NCBI GenBank assembly: GCA_040382055.1
Contig: JBEIGE010000002.1
Span: 62,001 to 126,000, forward strand
Source of the DNA: JBEIGE01 sp040382055
GTDB lineage: Bacteria; Pseudomonadota; Gammaproteobacteria; Burkholderiales; Burkholderiaceae_C
DNA: 64,000 bases
Direction of reading: 5' to 3'
This document shows positions 8,094-15,824 of the stretch, in pieces. A program made the position numbers and the translations under genes. Numbering within the stretch: position 1 is the first letter of the stretch; each line of letters opens with the position of its first letter. Under the pieces are notes generated by a model. The model did not search any database. It saw nothing but the letters and a program-made list of their open reading frames with translations, and had not been told where the DNA came from.

Positions 8094-8900
8094 TCAGTCT
8101 TTGCTGACTTTGGGGGCTTTTCCCCCCAAGAAGGCGCGCACACGGGCTTTGGCCTCAGGGGCAGATTGCGCGATGGAAGACATCAACGCTTCAGTTAAGT
8201 AACCATGGTCTGCTGGTTGCTCGGCAATGCGGGGCAAGGCATGCATCAGCGCGTAGTTGGTCAACGGGGCGTTTTGTGCAATGCGCTCTGCCAGTTCAAT
8301 AGCCTTTGCCAGTGACTCTCCCGCAGGCACCAGGTACTGCGCCAAGCCCACGCGCTCGCCGTCTTGGGCGTTATATACACGACCGGTGAGCATCATGTCG
8401 GTCATGCGTGCCACGCCAATGAGTTTGGGAATTCGCACCGAACCACCACCGCCCACAAAAATGCCGCGTGTGCCCTCGGGCAAAGCAAAGAATGTGCTTT
8501 CGTCGGCTACGCGGATATGGCAGGCACTGGCAAGTTCCAAACCACCACCCACCACAGCGCCGTGCAAGGCAGCAATAACAGGCACGCGACCGTATTGCAA
8601 AGCCTCCAAGGCAACGTGCCAACTGCGAGAGTGGTGTACACCTTCACCAGCATCCCGTTCCTTGAGTTCCGACAAATCAAGACCTGCACAGAAGTGCTCG
8701 CCTTCACCATGAACCACAGCAGCACGTGCTTCGACAGGCAGGTTTTGAAACACATCGCGCAAGGCTTCAATCAGCGCGTCATTGAGCGCGTTACGCTTGG
8801 TAGGACGGCACAGGCGAACCAAGGCTACAGCGCCATGCACCTCAAGCGAGACACCCGCTGCGCGAGCACGTTCAATTGAGGGATGAGTCGAGGTAGTCAT
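8094..8900 (-). CDS. Crotonase-family enoyl-CoA hydratase/isomerase of the fcs operon
   Basis: 268 residues from the ATG at 8898-8900. Crotonase fold: the oxyanion segments HGEGEHFCAGLDLSEL (about 65-80) and AALHGAVVGGGLELASACH (about 105-123), then ALPEGTRGIFVGGGGS. An upstream in-frame ATG at 8919-8921 touches the palindromic operator, and a TATAAT on the coding strand inside that palindrome would place transcription start near it, so the downstream ATG is preferred although its ribosome site is weak. Position directly before fcs suggests action on hydroxycinnamoyl-CoA or its products; it need not be the classical hydratase-lyase (Ech), whose exact substrate residues cannot be judged here. 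First gene of a crotonase-fcs-marR operon. Confidence 0.83.
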   Translation of the reverse strand: MTTSTHPSIERARAAGVSLEVHGAVALVRLCRPTKRNALNDALIEALRDVFQNLPVEARAAVVHGEGEHFCAGLDLSELKERDAGEGVHHSRSWHVALEALQYGRVPVIAALHGAVVGGGLELASACHIRVADESTFFALPEGTRGIFVGGGGSVRIPKLIGVARMTDMMLTGRVYNAQDGERVGLAQYLVPAGESLAKAIELAERIAQNAPLTNYALMHALPRIAEQPADHGYLTEALMSSIAQSAPEAKARVRAFLGGKAPKVSKD

Positions 8901-8921
8901 AGGAAATCCGTTAAGCTGCAT

Positions 8922-8946
8922 ATAAGATTATATTTTATAACCTTAT
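8922..8946. promoter_or_regulatory. 25-bp palindrome, probable MarR operator of the crotonase-fcs-marR operon
   Basis: On the coding strand the two arms read ATAAGGTTATA (8946 to 8936) and TATAATCTTAT (8932 to 8922) around a 3-base centre; 10 of 11 arm positions are complementary. The length and AT-rich inverted form suit a MarR dimer. The sequence includes TATAAT on the minus strand, a plausible -10 box, so a bound repressor would cover the promoter. It ends 21 bases before the chosen start of the first operon gene. Confidence 0.65.
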
Positions 8947-9011
8947 GATGTGAGCTGTGAATTCGAACCAGCCCTAGGACTTTCCCTAGATGGTTCCCAC
9001 ATTCATTCGTC

Positions 9012-9428
9012 TCAGGACTTCATCCGACCCGGGGGCCCCTCGGTCAAGTCCTGAATCATGATGCTTCCGTAGTGTTGGGCGGATGCAGGTTTGATGGAGC
9101 GGACCAAGTCCGCCACCAGCGACGCCAAGGCACTGGTCTGCGCTTCGATGATCAGAAAGCAACAACCACGACTTGCCAGTGCCTTGTGCGCACGGATCAA
9201 GTCCAATTCGTAACCAAAGGTGGCCGCGGGGCTCACGTTCAACAGCTCAGCATCTGCTTGCGTCAACATTTCAATCGCGCTGTAACGCACCATGCTGGGC
9301 TGTGCGAAGCCCATCGCCTGTAGCCTGCTTTGGGCTGACTCAAGCTCGGCTTCTGTTAAGAAGGCGATGACCGTGTGGCCGACAGGGTTGAAGATGCCAA
9401 AGGTCGTGGGCAAGTCGCTTCTGTGCAT
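9012..9428 (-). CDS. Small hypothetical protein upstream of the bacterioferritin-like gene's stop
   Basis: 138 residues, family not recognised. It begins MHRSDLPTTFGIFNPVGHTV, has an alpha/beta look with two hydrophobic strand-like segments (FGIFNPVGHTVIAFLT and ASRGCCFLIIEAQT) and alternating helices, and contains a CC pair near residue 88. The pattern GHTVIAFLTEAELESAQSRL resembles small stress-type alpha/beta proteins that regulate or bind nucleotide-like ligands, but no named family can be assigned. No signal peptide or membrane segment. Lies 30 bases downstream of the bacterioferritin-like gene on the same strand, so both are probably one transcript and may be linked to iron or oxidative stress; that link is inference. 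Confidence 0.65.
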   Translation of the reverse strand: MHRSDLPTTFGIFNPVGHTVIAFLTEAELESAQSRLQAMGFAQPSMVRYSAIEMLTQADAELLNVSPAATFGYELDLIRAHKALASRGCCFLIIEAQTSALASLVADLVRSIKPASAQHYGSIMIQDLTEGPPGRMKS

Positions 9429-9458
9429 GGAAAATCTTTTTGAAAATGCCGGTGCACG

Positions 9459-9965
9459 CTAATCGGCGTGCTCTTCTTCTGCCGTCAAAATGCTCCTGAG
9501 CATTTCGCTGGTTGTGGGATCTTCATTACCGATGGCACGAATGACGTCGCGGTAACTGTTGATGGCAATCCGCTCAGCGACCAGATTTTCACGAATCATG
9601 TCTTTCAGGGACGATCCTTCGACATATTCCGCGTGACTGCGGTCAACCAGGCTGGCGGGCGCGAAGTCGGGCTGTCCACCAAGTTGTGCGATCCGTGCGG
9701 CCAAACGATCCGCATGGCCAAGCTCTTCATTCGAATGTGCTAAAAATTCATCAGCCACTGTACGCGCATGGATCCCCCGGGCCATGAAATGATGGCGGCG
9801 ATACCGCAGCACACACACCAACTCGGTGGCCAGGGCGTCATTCAGGTACCCGATCACCACCTTTTGGTCGGCGCGGTAGTCGGCGGTGACGGCACCACGC
9901 TCCAAATGCTTACGCGCGTTCGTACGCAACGTTTCTACGCCTGTCAGGCCTACTGTTTTTGTCAT
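9459..9965 (-). CDS. Bacterioferritin-like ferritin-superfamily protein
   Basis: 168 residues from ATG 9963-9965; a longer frame runs to 10061 but the added segment looks non-coding. The four-helix ferritin signature is present twice: ALATELVCVLRYRRH and SNEELGH in the first half, VAERIAINSYRDVIRAIG and TAEEEH in the second, giving the E...ExxH...E...ExxH di-iron ligand set. The first half also has HHFMARGIHARTVADEFLAH. Likely role: iron storage or ferroxidase activity protecting against peroxide. The protein stops immediately after EEEHAD, where most relatives continue roughly ten more residues, so the last helix is slightly short; the metal ligands are all retained. The ribosome site is weak. 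Confidence 0.8.
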   Translation of the reverse strand: MTKTVGLTGVETLRTNARKHLERGAVTADYRADQKVVIGYLNDALATELVCVLRYRRHHFMARGIHARTVADEFLAHSNEELGHADRLAARIAQLGGQPDFAPASLVDRSHAEYVEGSSLKDMIRENLVAERIAINSYRDVIRAIGNEDPTTSEMLRSILTAEEEHAD

Positions 9966-10071
9966 GGCAAACTCGCTTTGATAAAGCAAACATTTTGCTA
10001 CGACATAGGGCTTGCGTCTGTGCGATAGCTCACAATGGCCCTCTGCCAAGGCCTCGATCACCGAACGCGGA

Positions 10072-10400
10072 TCAACCCGCCATCAACGCAAACAGCTCGC
10101 TTTTAAAATGGATCCCTAAACGGGAGAAGGCGCAGTTGCGATAGGTCTTGACAGAGGGCAGGCTCAATCCAAGGTCGCTCGCAATGCTTTCTTGTGTCAT
10201 GCCCATCAGCAGTCGCGCGCAAACGTCAAGTTAGCGCTGGGTCAATGCAGGCGCAAAGCTTTGCAATTGGTGCACCCAATCGCTGGTGCTTCGTTTGGTT
10301 TGCCTTGGGCGAGTCAGCTCTATTTGCTTTTGTGCCAAGCTCAGGACCAGACATCATGGCGCGGCTGTTGAGACAAAAACTGTCCGAAGCCTAGGGTAAG
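10072..10400 (-). pseudogene. Decayed LuxR-type regulator (C-terminal DNA-binding part)
   Basis: Reading leftward, the segment from about 10305 to 10072 encodes a typical LuxR helix-turn-helix: after SDWVHQLQSFAPALTQR comes a TAA stop (10231-10233), then LDVCARLLMGMTQESIASDL, GLSLPSVKTYR, and the tail RLGIHFKSELFALMAG before TGA at 10072-10074. In intact relatives the stop position is a glutamate (TxRE). A second in-frame stop (TGA) precedes the segment LVLSLAQKQIEL, and the frame upstream that looks homologous (GFGQFLSQQP) is offset, implying a frameshift near 10345-10360. The N-terminal ligand-binding part is missing. This is a dead regulator; its upstream end is approximate. Confidence 0.7.
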
Positions 10401-10446
10401 GCCGTCGCGGCCACGGGCTTCAAGGCAGATTGAAGCTTTTCTAATA

Positions 10447-10731
10447 TTAGTTTGGGCAAACAATCTCCCCAGATGACTGCCGCCTGAAACACAGAGTGTC
10501 TGTTTTCGTTGCAGTTCCACTCTCGGAGGCACGTTGCTTCCTCTCTTGCGCGTCCTTCTGCTTTTGAAAAGCGGCTTGGCTCTCCCTGGCACGTCTCTCG
10601 CAGTCTGTTCTTGCGTCATGCGTTGGAAATTTGTTGCAATTCTCTTCGGCTCTCGCGAGAGGACTGTTTGAACCGCATGCGCTTAACAAGCAGATGATCA
10701 GGCTAGAGATAAGTAAAGTGTAGAGTTTCAT
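10447..10731 (-). CDS. Small predicted lipoprotein
   Basis: 94 residues. The N-terminus has a signal peptide with a lipobox LLSACG, placing the lipidated cysteine at about residue 19. The mature part is short, charged and rich in Arg, Lys, Glu and Gln (RRARESQAAFQKQKDAQERK) and holds four more cysteines, including ENCNKFPTHDARTDCERR and TLCFRRQSSGEIVCPN, which could form two disulfide bonds in the periplasm. No recognised domain. It lies between a decayed regulator and an unannotated gap of 178 bases before the acid-sugar cluster. I see no partner gene. Real but functionally unknown. Confidence 0.65.
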   Translation of the reverse strand: MKLYTLLISSLIICLLSACGSNSPLARAEENCNKFPTHDARTDCERRARESQAAFQKQKDAQERKQRASESGTATKTDTLCFRRQSSGEIVCPN

Positions 10732-10909
10732 TCTGTAACGCTTCGTAGATGAAGTCTCGGTTCGACAAGAAAGCAGATTCTCTCGATCGGGAAGTCAGTG
10801 AGCGTGAAGATCGTCTCGACGATTCTGGGGAAGGCTTGGTGAATCAGCATAAATCATGAACAACCACGGCGAATTGCCACAGGCTCTTGGCGGCGGCTAA
10901 ACACTGAAA

Positions 10910-11614
10910 TTATCCAACGGCGTGCCACTTCACGCCAAAGGTTTGCTGAATTTCTGTTATTTGCTCGTGTGAGAGCGGTTCGGCCTTGGGTTTGCAAGCC
11001 AGCCAAAGCCGTGCGGTTTCTTCCAGCTCTTCCAGTGTGGCCATGGCAGCGGCTGGGTTGGCATGCCAGACATTGGGGCCTAGGCGCGCCAGCATCAAGG
11101 CACGCAGTGGAATTCCCCGCTGGCCATACTGTTCAATCACCTGTGCGGCCGCAAGCACCGTTTGCGGAGCACCCGGGCGCTGGTAAGGCAGCACCGGCAC
11201 ACGCCCGACTTTCATCACGTAATAAGGGGTGATAGGTGGAAGCAATTCGTCGCCCACCTCAGTCAAGGTGAGCTGTACACATGCACTGCTGTGGGTGTGC
11301 ACGATGCACCTGACTTGATGATCAAAAGAGGCAATAGCCCTGTAGATACTTTGGTGTAACGCTATGGTTTTACTCGCAGTTTGACCGCTGATCTGCTGCC
11401 CGCTGGCGTCCAGACGGGCCAATTCAGCGGGGTCCAGAAACCCCAGACAACTGTCGGTGGGCGTGATGAGAAAACCACCGCCTTGCTCTTCATCCAGGCG
11501 CACACTGATGTTGCCTGCTGTGGCATGCACATAGCCCCGCTCGAACAGGCTTTTGCCAACCCGGCAGATCTCTTCCCGGGCCTGGGTTTCGGTGAGTAGC
11601 TTGGTGCGGGTCAT
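10910..11614 (-). CDS. otnC: 3-oxo-tetronate 4-phosphate decarboxylase (class II aldolase family)
   Basis: 234 residues of the AraD/fuculose aldolase fold. Seen: HATAGNISVRL near the N-terminus, the substrate loop ITPTDSCLG, and the metal-binding VHTHSSACVQL with a third histidine downstream. In the acid-sugar pathway described for DUF1537 kinases, OtnC decarboxylates 3-oxo-tetronate 4-phosphate to dihydroxyacetone phosphate and CO2. The start codon overlaps the stop of otnK (ATGA, 11611-11614), so the two enzymes are translationally coupled and act in sequence. Last gene of the leftward cluster. Cytoplasmic. Confidence 0.9.
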   Translation of the reverse strand: MTRTKLLTETQAREEICRVGKSLFERGYVHATAGNISVRLDEEQGGGFLITPTDSCLGFLDPAELARLDASGQQISGQTASKTIALHQSIYRAIASFDHQVRCIVHTHSSACVQLTLTEVGDELLPPITPYYVMKVGRVPVLPYQRPGAPQTVLAAAQVIEQYGQRGIPLRALMLARLGPNVWHANPAAAMATLEELEETARLWLACKPKAEPLSHEQITEIQQTFGVKWHAVG

Positions 11615-12876
11615 GCTGCAAGCACGGTAAAGGCTTTACTGAAAAAATCGGCGCTGCCGAAGTTGCCCGATTTGAGCGTGAGATGCAAACCCTTGCCCGC
11701 ATTGGCAAAACACCAGGGCACACCCGGGTCGATCTGCGGACCAATTTGCATTTGGGTAATGCCCAGCGCCTGTACACAGGCCCCGGAGGTTTCGCCACCC
11801 GCCACCACCAACTGGCCAACACCAGCCTGCACCAGCCCTTGGGCAATCGCAGCCAATGTGCGCTCCACCAGCTCACCCGCAGCGGCAACGCCCAATTGTT
11901 GCTGCACGGCTTGCACCGCTGATACATCGGCACTGGAGTAGACCAGCACCGGGCGGCTGCCCAGTAAAGGCCGCGCCCAGGCCAGAGTTTGTGCAACAAC
12001 ATCTGTGCCGCTGGCGAGCTGCAGCGGGTCAACCGCCCAGGCCGAACCGCCATGCTCGATGAACGACCGCACCTGCGCCTGCGTGGCCAGGGAGCAGCTG
12101 CCGCTGACAATGGCCCGCGCACCCTGCGCAGACGGCAAGGCAGCGGCAACACTGGATGGCGCGATGCCCCAATTGCCAGGCAGGCCGATGGCCACACCGG
12201 AACCCGCTGTCACCAGTGGCAAGTCTTTAAGCGCGGGGCCAAGACGCAGCAGGTCGTCATTGGAGACGGCGTCGACAACGGCAATGCCCACGCCTTGGGC
12301 CTTGAGTTCCCTGATGCGCGAACCAATCGCGTGGACACCCTGCATCACGACACGGTAATCCAGCAAACCCACTTTGCGCTGGCACTGCGCCTGCAGCACG
12401 CGAACCAGGTTGGGGTCTGTCATGGGCGTGAGCGGGTGGTTTTGCATGCCACTTTCATTCAAAAGCACCTCACCGGCAAACAAATGCCCCTTGAACACGG
12501 TGCGACCGTTGTCTGGAAACGCGGGCGTGGCGATGGTGAAATCGGTCCCCAGCGCATCCATCAGCGCTTCGGTGACCGGGCCGATATTGCCTTGGGGCGT
12601 ACTATCAAATGTAGAGCAGTACTTGAAGTAAATCTGCGGGTTTCCCTGCGATTGAAGCCATTTCAACGCAGCCAGGGACTGCTCGATGGCCTGGGCAGCA
12701 GGAATGGTGCGCGACTTCAACGCCACCACCACGGCATCGACCTCGGCGTTGAGCGGCCCTACGGGCACGCCTATGGTTTGCACCACCCGCATACCGGCGC
12801 GCACCAGGTTGTTGGCCAGGTCGGTGGCCCCAGTAAAGTCGTCGGCAATGCAGCCCAGCTTGAGGGTCGTGGCCAT
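11611..12876 (-). CDS. otnK: 3-oxo-tetronate kinase (DUF1537/YgbK family)
   Basis: 421 residues. N-terminal DUF1537 domain begins LGCIADDFTGATDLANNLV, the acid-sugar binding and catalytic aspartate region of this kinase family, followed by KYCSTFDSTPQGNIGPV; the C-terminal nucleotide-binding domain has VVAGGETSGACVQALG and a glycine-rich NAGKG-type segment. OtnK phosphorylates 3-oxo-tetronate with ATP before OtnC. Together with denD and ltnD upstream the assignment to the D-erythronate/L-threonate route is well supported by gene context. The isomerase OtnI that makes its substrate from 2-oxo-tetronate is not found in the cluster. 13 bases separate it from dctM. Confidence 0.9.
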   Translation of the reverse strand: MATTLKLGCIADDFTGATDLANNLVRAGMRVVQTIGVPVGPLNAEVDAVVVALKSRTIPAAQAIEQSLAALKWLQSQGNPQIYFKYCSTFDSTPQGNIGPVTEALMDALGTDFTIATPAFPDNGRTVFKGHLFAGEVLLNESGMQNHPLTPMTDPNLVRVLQAQCQRKVGLLDYRVVMQGVHAIGSRIRELKAQGVGIAVVDAVSNDDLLRLGPALKDLPLVTAGSGVAIGLPGNWGIAPSSVAAALPSAQGARAIVSGSCSLATQAQVRSFIEHGGSAWAVDPLQLASGTDVVAQTLAWARPLLGSRPVLVYSSADVSAVQAVQQQLGVAAAGELVERTLAAIAQGLVQAGVGQLVVAGGETSGACVQALGITQMQIGPQIDPGVPWCFANAGKGLHLTLKSGNFGSADFFSKAFTVLAA

Positions 12877-12889
12877 ATCGAGTCGCTCC

Positions 12890-14182
12890 TTACTTAAAGC
12901 CCATTACATGGGGCAGCCAGTTGCTCAACGCCGGAACAAACGTCAGCACCATCAGCACCACCCCATGCGCCCACAAGAAGGGCTTTAATTCCCGGGTCAG
13001 GTCCGATAGCGGCACTCGCGAGACATTGGAGGTGACGAACAGCAGGCCACCCACGGGCGGCGTGATCATGCCCAGCGTGAGGTTGTAGATCACGATCATC
13101 GCAAAGTGGATCGGGTCAATGCCGACCTTCATCGCCACCGGCGCAAGGATAGGCACCAGCACCATCACGCCGGGCAGCGGCTCGATGAAGATGCCAAACA
13201 GCAGCAGGAAGATGTTGATGACGATCAGGAAAGTCCAGGGGCTGAGCTCCATGCCCACAATCCAGTTTGCCGCTTGCTGAGGCACGCCTTCAATGGTCAG
13301 CACCCAGGCAAAAGAAGCGGACATTCCGATGATGATCAACACCGATGCAGTCAGAAGGGCCGAGCGTGACAAGATGTCCGGCACGGCCTTCCACTCCAAC
13401 GTGCGGTACACATACTTGCCGCATATCAAGGCATAAAACACCGCCACCACCGAGGCCTCGGTGGGCGTGTACCAGCCGGCCCGCATGCCACCCAGAATCA
13501 GGACCGGCAACATGATGGCGGGCAGCGCCTTCCAGGTGGTGCGCCGGATCTCGGCCCAGCCGGGGCGTTGGCCGTCGCCTTTGTAGTTGCGCTGCCTGGA
13601 GACGTACCAGTTGACGGCACACATGGCCACCGCAATCAGCAAGCCCGGAAGCAGACCGGCCACGAACAGGGCACCCACCGACACATTGTCGTCAGCCAGG
13701 GCATAGATGATCATGATGATCGAAGGCGGGATGATGGGGCCGACAATCGCAGTAGAAGCGGTCAGTGCGGCCGCGTAAGGTCGGCCGTAACCGGCCTTGT
13801 CCATCATGCGGATCAGCATGGAGCCCGGGCCAGCCGCATCCGCTAGCGCAGAGCCAGAAATACCGGAGAAGAAGGTCAGCGACACCACGTTGGTATAGCC
13901 CAGGCCGCCACGCTTGTGCCCCACGAACTGCCCCGCAAAGCGCAGCAGTACCTCGGTGAGCGAGCCGCCACTCATGAGTTCTGCCGCCAAGATGAAAAAC
14001 GGCACCGCCATGAGCGGGAAACTGTCTATGCCGGTAAAGGTTTCCTTGAGCAGCACAAGCAGCGGGAAGGCATCGGAAATGACCAGTGCAGTGATTGTGG
14101 CCAGCCCCAGGGCAAACGCCACCGGCACACCGATGGCGAGGTAGATGCAGACGGAAATCAGAAGGATGACACTGGCGCTCAT
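12890..14182 (-). CDS. TRAP transporter large permease (DctM family)
   Basis: 430 residues from ATG 14180-14182; a longer frame to 14254 is rejected because it would run into dctQ coding sequence. About 12 hydrophobic segments, with family landmarks GIDSFPLMAVPFFILAAELM, SGISGSALADAAGPGSM and a late NLTLGMITPPVGGLLFV segment. The large subunit forms the sodium-driven solute channel of TRAP uptake systems in the inner membrane. Lies 7 bases after the small subunit gene and 13 before otnK, so a single transcript links uptake with kinase and decarboxylase. The expected substrate is an erythronate/threonate-type acid sugar (context inference). Confidence 0.92.
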   Translation of the reverse strand: MSASVILLISVCIYLAIGVPVAFALGLATITALVISDAFPLLVLLKETFTGIDSFPLMAVPFFILAAELMSGGSLTEVLLRFAGQFVGHKRGGLGYTNVVSLTFFSGISGSALADAAGPGSMLIRMMDKAGYGRPYAAALTASTAIVGPIIPPSIIMIIYALADDNVSVGALFVAGLLPGLLIAVAMCAVNWYVSRQRNYKGDGQRPGWAEIRRTTWKALPAIMLPVLILGGMRAGWYTPTEASVVAVFYALICGKYVYRTLEWKAVPDILSRSALLTASVLIIIGMSASFAWVLTIEGVPQQAANWIVGMELSPWTFLIVINIFLLLFGIFIEPLPGVMVLVPILAPVAMKVGIDPIHFAMIVIYNLTLGMITPPVGGLLFVTSNVSRVPLSDLTRELKPFLWAHGVVLMVLTFVPALSNWLPHVMGFK

Positions 14183-14189
14183 GAAGGGC

Positions 14190-14702
14190 TCACAAAGAGG
14201 CGCTGGCGGTGGCGTCGAAGTGGTCGTCGGACGCAAACCTGCGGTCCTGAACATAGTCGCGCACGATCAGTAGCCAGTGGATCAGGGTCAATGTCGCGCC
14301 CACAGGCAAGGCGGCATAGATATAGGCAAATGAAATCTGGGTCGAAGGCGTCTGCTGGTACTGGGTGCGGTCCATGTATTGCACACCAAACCAGGCCAGA
14401 AAGCCAAACAGACCGAGCAGCAGCAGGGCAATTACCGCGCGCAAGCCTATGGCCAGCGGGCGTGGCAGGCTGTCCTGCAGGTTTTCTACGGCGATATGGC
14501 CGCCATAACGCAACACCGGCCCACAGCCGATGAAGGTAAGCCAGATCATCAGGTGACGAGCGACTTCTTCTGCCCATTCGATGGACTGGCTGGTGGTGTA
14601 GCGCAACACCACGTTGGTGAAGATGATGAGCGACATGGCAGCCAGCATCACGATCAGCAACCACCGGTTGGTCAGCAGGAAATAACGCTCAAATATTTTC
14701 AT
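14190..14702 (-). CDS. TRAP transporter small permease (DctQ family)
   Basis: 170 residues with four hydrophobic segments (LLIVMLAAMSLIIFTNVVLR, MIWLTFIGCGPVLRYGGHI, ALLLLGLFGFLAWFGVQY and SFAYIYAALPVGATLTLIHW), the normal topology of the DctQ membrane subunit that couples the periplasmic binding protein to DctM. The segment EWAEEVARHLMIWLTFIG is the conserved family core. Located between the binding-protein gene dctP (77-base gap) and dctM on the same strand. Confidence 0.9.
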   Translation of the reverse strand: MKIFERYFLLTNRWLLIVMLAAMSLIIFTNVVLRYTTSQSIEWAEEVARHLMIWLTFIGCGPVLRYGGHIAVENLQDSLPRPLAIGLRAVIALLLLGLFGFLAWFGVQYMDRTQYQQTPSTQISFAYIYAALPVGATLTLIHWLLIVRDYVQDRRFASDDHFDATASASL

Positions 14703-14779
14703 GGTGCTGTGAGGTTAAAAAAGTTGGGGCGGCATCAGCGGCCGCCCCCCGGTGCAATCCGGCTCGGTCAGCGCAGGAA

Positions 14780-15760
14780 TCAGCGCACTTCCTGGATCTT
14801 GCGGATATTGTCAGCGCCAAATTCCTTGGAATAGTTGGCATACACCGGCACCAGCGCCGTGCGGAACGCTTGGCCGTCCACCGTGCGAACCACACTCATG
14901 CCTTCTTTCTCAAGCTGGGCAATGCCATTGGCTTCGTCGTCATTGACTTTTTTGCGTTGAGCGGTAGCCGCTTTCTTGGCGGCGTCATAAAACACCTTTT
15001 TGTCAGCATCGCTCAAGCGGTTCATCAGCCGCGGCGAAGTGATCAGCAGCGCGGGCGAGTACACGTGACCCGTGAGGGACAGGTGCTTTTGCACTTGCGA
15101 GAACTTGGAGGACAAAATCACAGGGATGGGGTTTTCCTGGCCGTCCACAGTGCCTTGTTGCAAGGCTCCGAACACTTCGGGGAAAGCCATGGGGGTGGGC
15201 TGGATGCCAAAGGCGCGATAGCCCTCCATGTGGACCTTGTTTTCCATGGTGCGCATCTTCAGGCCGGAGGCATCCGAAGGCTTGACGATAGGCTGCTTGT
15301 TGTTGGTCATGTGGCGAAAACCGTTTTCCGTCCAGCCCAGTGCCACAAGGCCTTTGGAGGGAAACTTGGTGAGCAGGTCTTGACCAATCGGGCCGTCCAT
15401 CACCTTGCGGGCATGGTCATAGTCGCGAAACAGGAAGGGAATATCCACAATCCGCACCTCGGGAACAAAATTGCCGACCGGTCCGGTCGAGGTGTTGACC
15501 AGGTCCAGCGTGCCGAGTTGCACCGCTTCGATCATCTCGCGCTCACCGCCCAGGGCACTGCTGGGAAACTGCTGGCACTTGTAGCGGCCTTGTGTTCCTT
15601 TTTCAACCTCGTCACAGAACATGGTGCTACCCACGCCGTAGTGCGAGGTGGCGGCCGTGGCGTAGCCGATCTTCAGCACGGTCTGGGCCTGAACGCCGGT
15701 GATACCAGCTGCGGCCAGCAACATGGCCATCAGGGCAAGTTTTGCGGGGGAACGTTTCAT
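14780..15760 (-). CDS. TRAP transporter solute-binding protein (DctP family)
   Basis: 326 residues with an N-terminal signal peptide (LALMAMLLAAAGITGVQAQ). Periplasmic binding protein of the DctP family: GYATAATSHYGVGSTMFCDE at the N-terminus, the carboxylate-binding arginine region GLKMRTMENKVHMEGYRAFG and AFPEVFGALQQGTVDGQENP. It captures an acid-sugar substrate and delivers it to DctQM. The gene is followed by dctQ, dctM, otnK and otnC, and preceded by denD, all on one strand; a 64-base gap before it may hold an internal promoter. Good GGAG-type ribosome site (AAAGGAGATAAGAG) before the ATG. Confidence 0.92.
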   Translation of the reverse strand: MKRSPAKLALMAMLLAAAGITGVQAQTVLKIGYATAATSHYGVGSTMFCDEVEKGTQGRYKCQQFPSSALGGEREMIEAVQLGTLDLVNTSTGPVGNFVPEVRIVDIPFLFRDYDHARKVMDGPIGQDLLTKFPSKGLVALGWTENGFRHMTNNKQPIVKPSDASGLKMRTMENKVHMEGYRAFGIQPTPMAFPEVFGALQQGTVDGQENPIPVILSSKFSQVQKHLSLTGHVYSPALLITSPRLMNRLSDADKKVFYDAAKKAATAQRKKVNDDEANGIAQLEKEGMSVVRTVDGQAFRTALVPVYANYSKEFGADNIRKIQEVR

Positions 15761-15824
15761 CTCTTATCTCCTTTAAAAATAGTGGGCAAGGTTATCAATC
15801 CCTGAAATCAGGATAGAAAAATTA

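Noticed and set aside
9966..10061. Longer start for the bacterioferritin-like gene
   Set aside because: The extra 32 residues do not look like a ferritin N-terminus, and the downstream ATG fits the family.
11989..12897. 302-codon plus-strand frame opposite otnK
   Set aside because: Antisense shadow; the otnK kinase motifs on the minus strand are clear.
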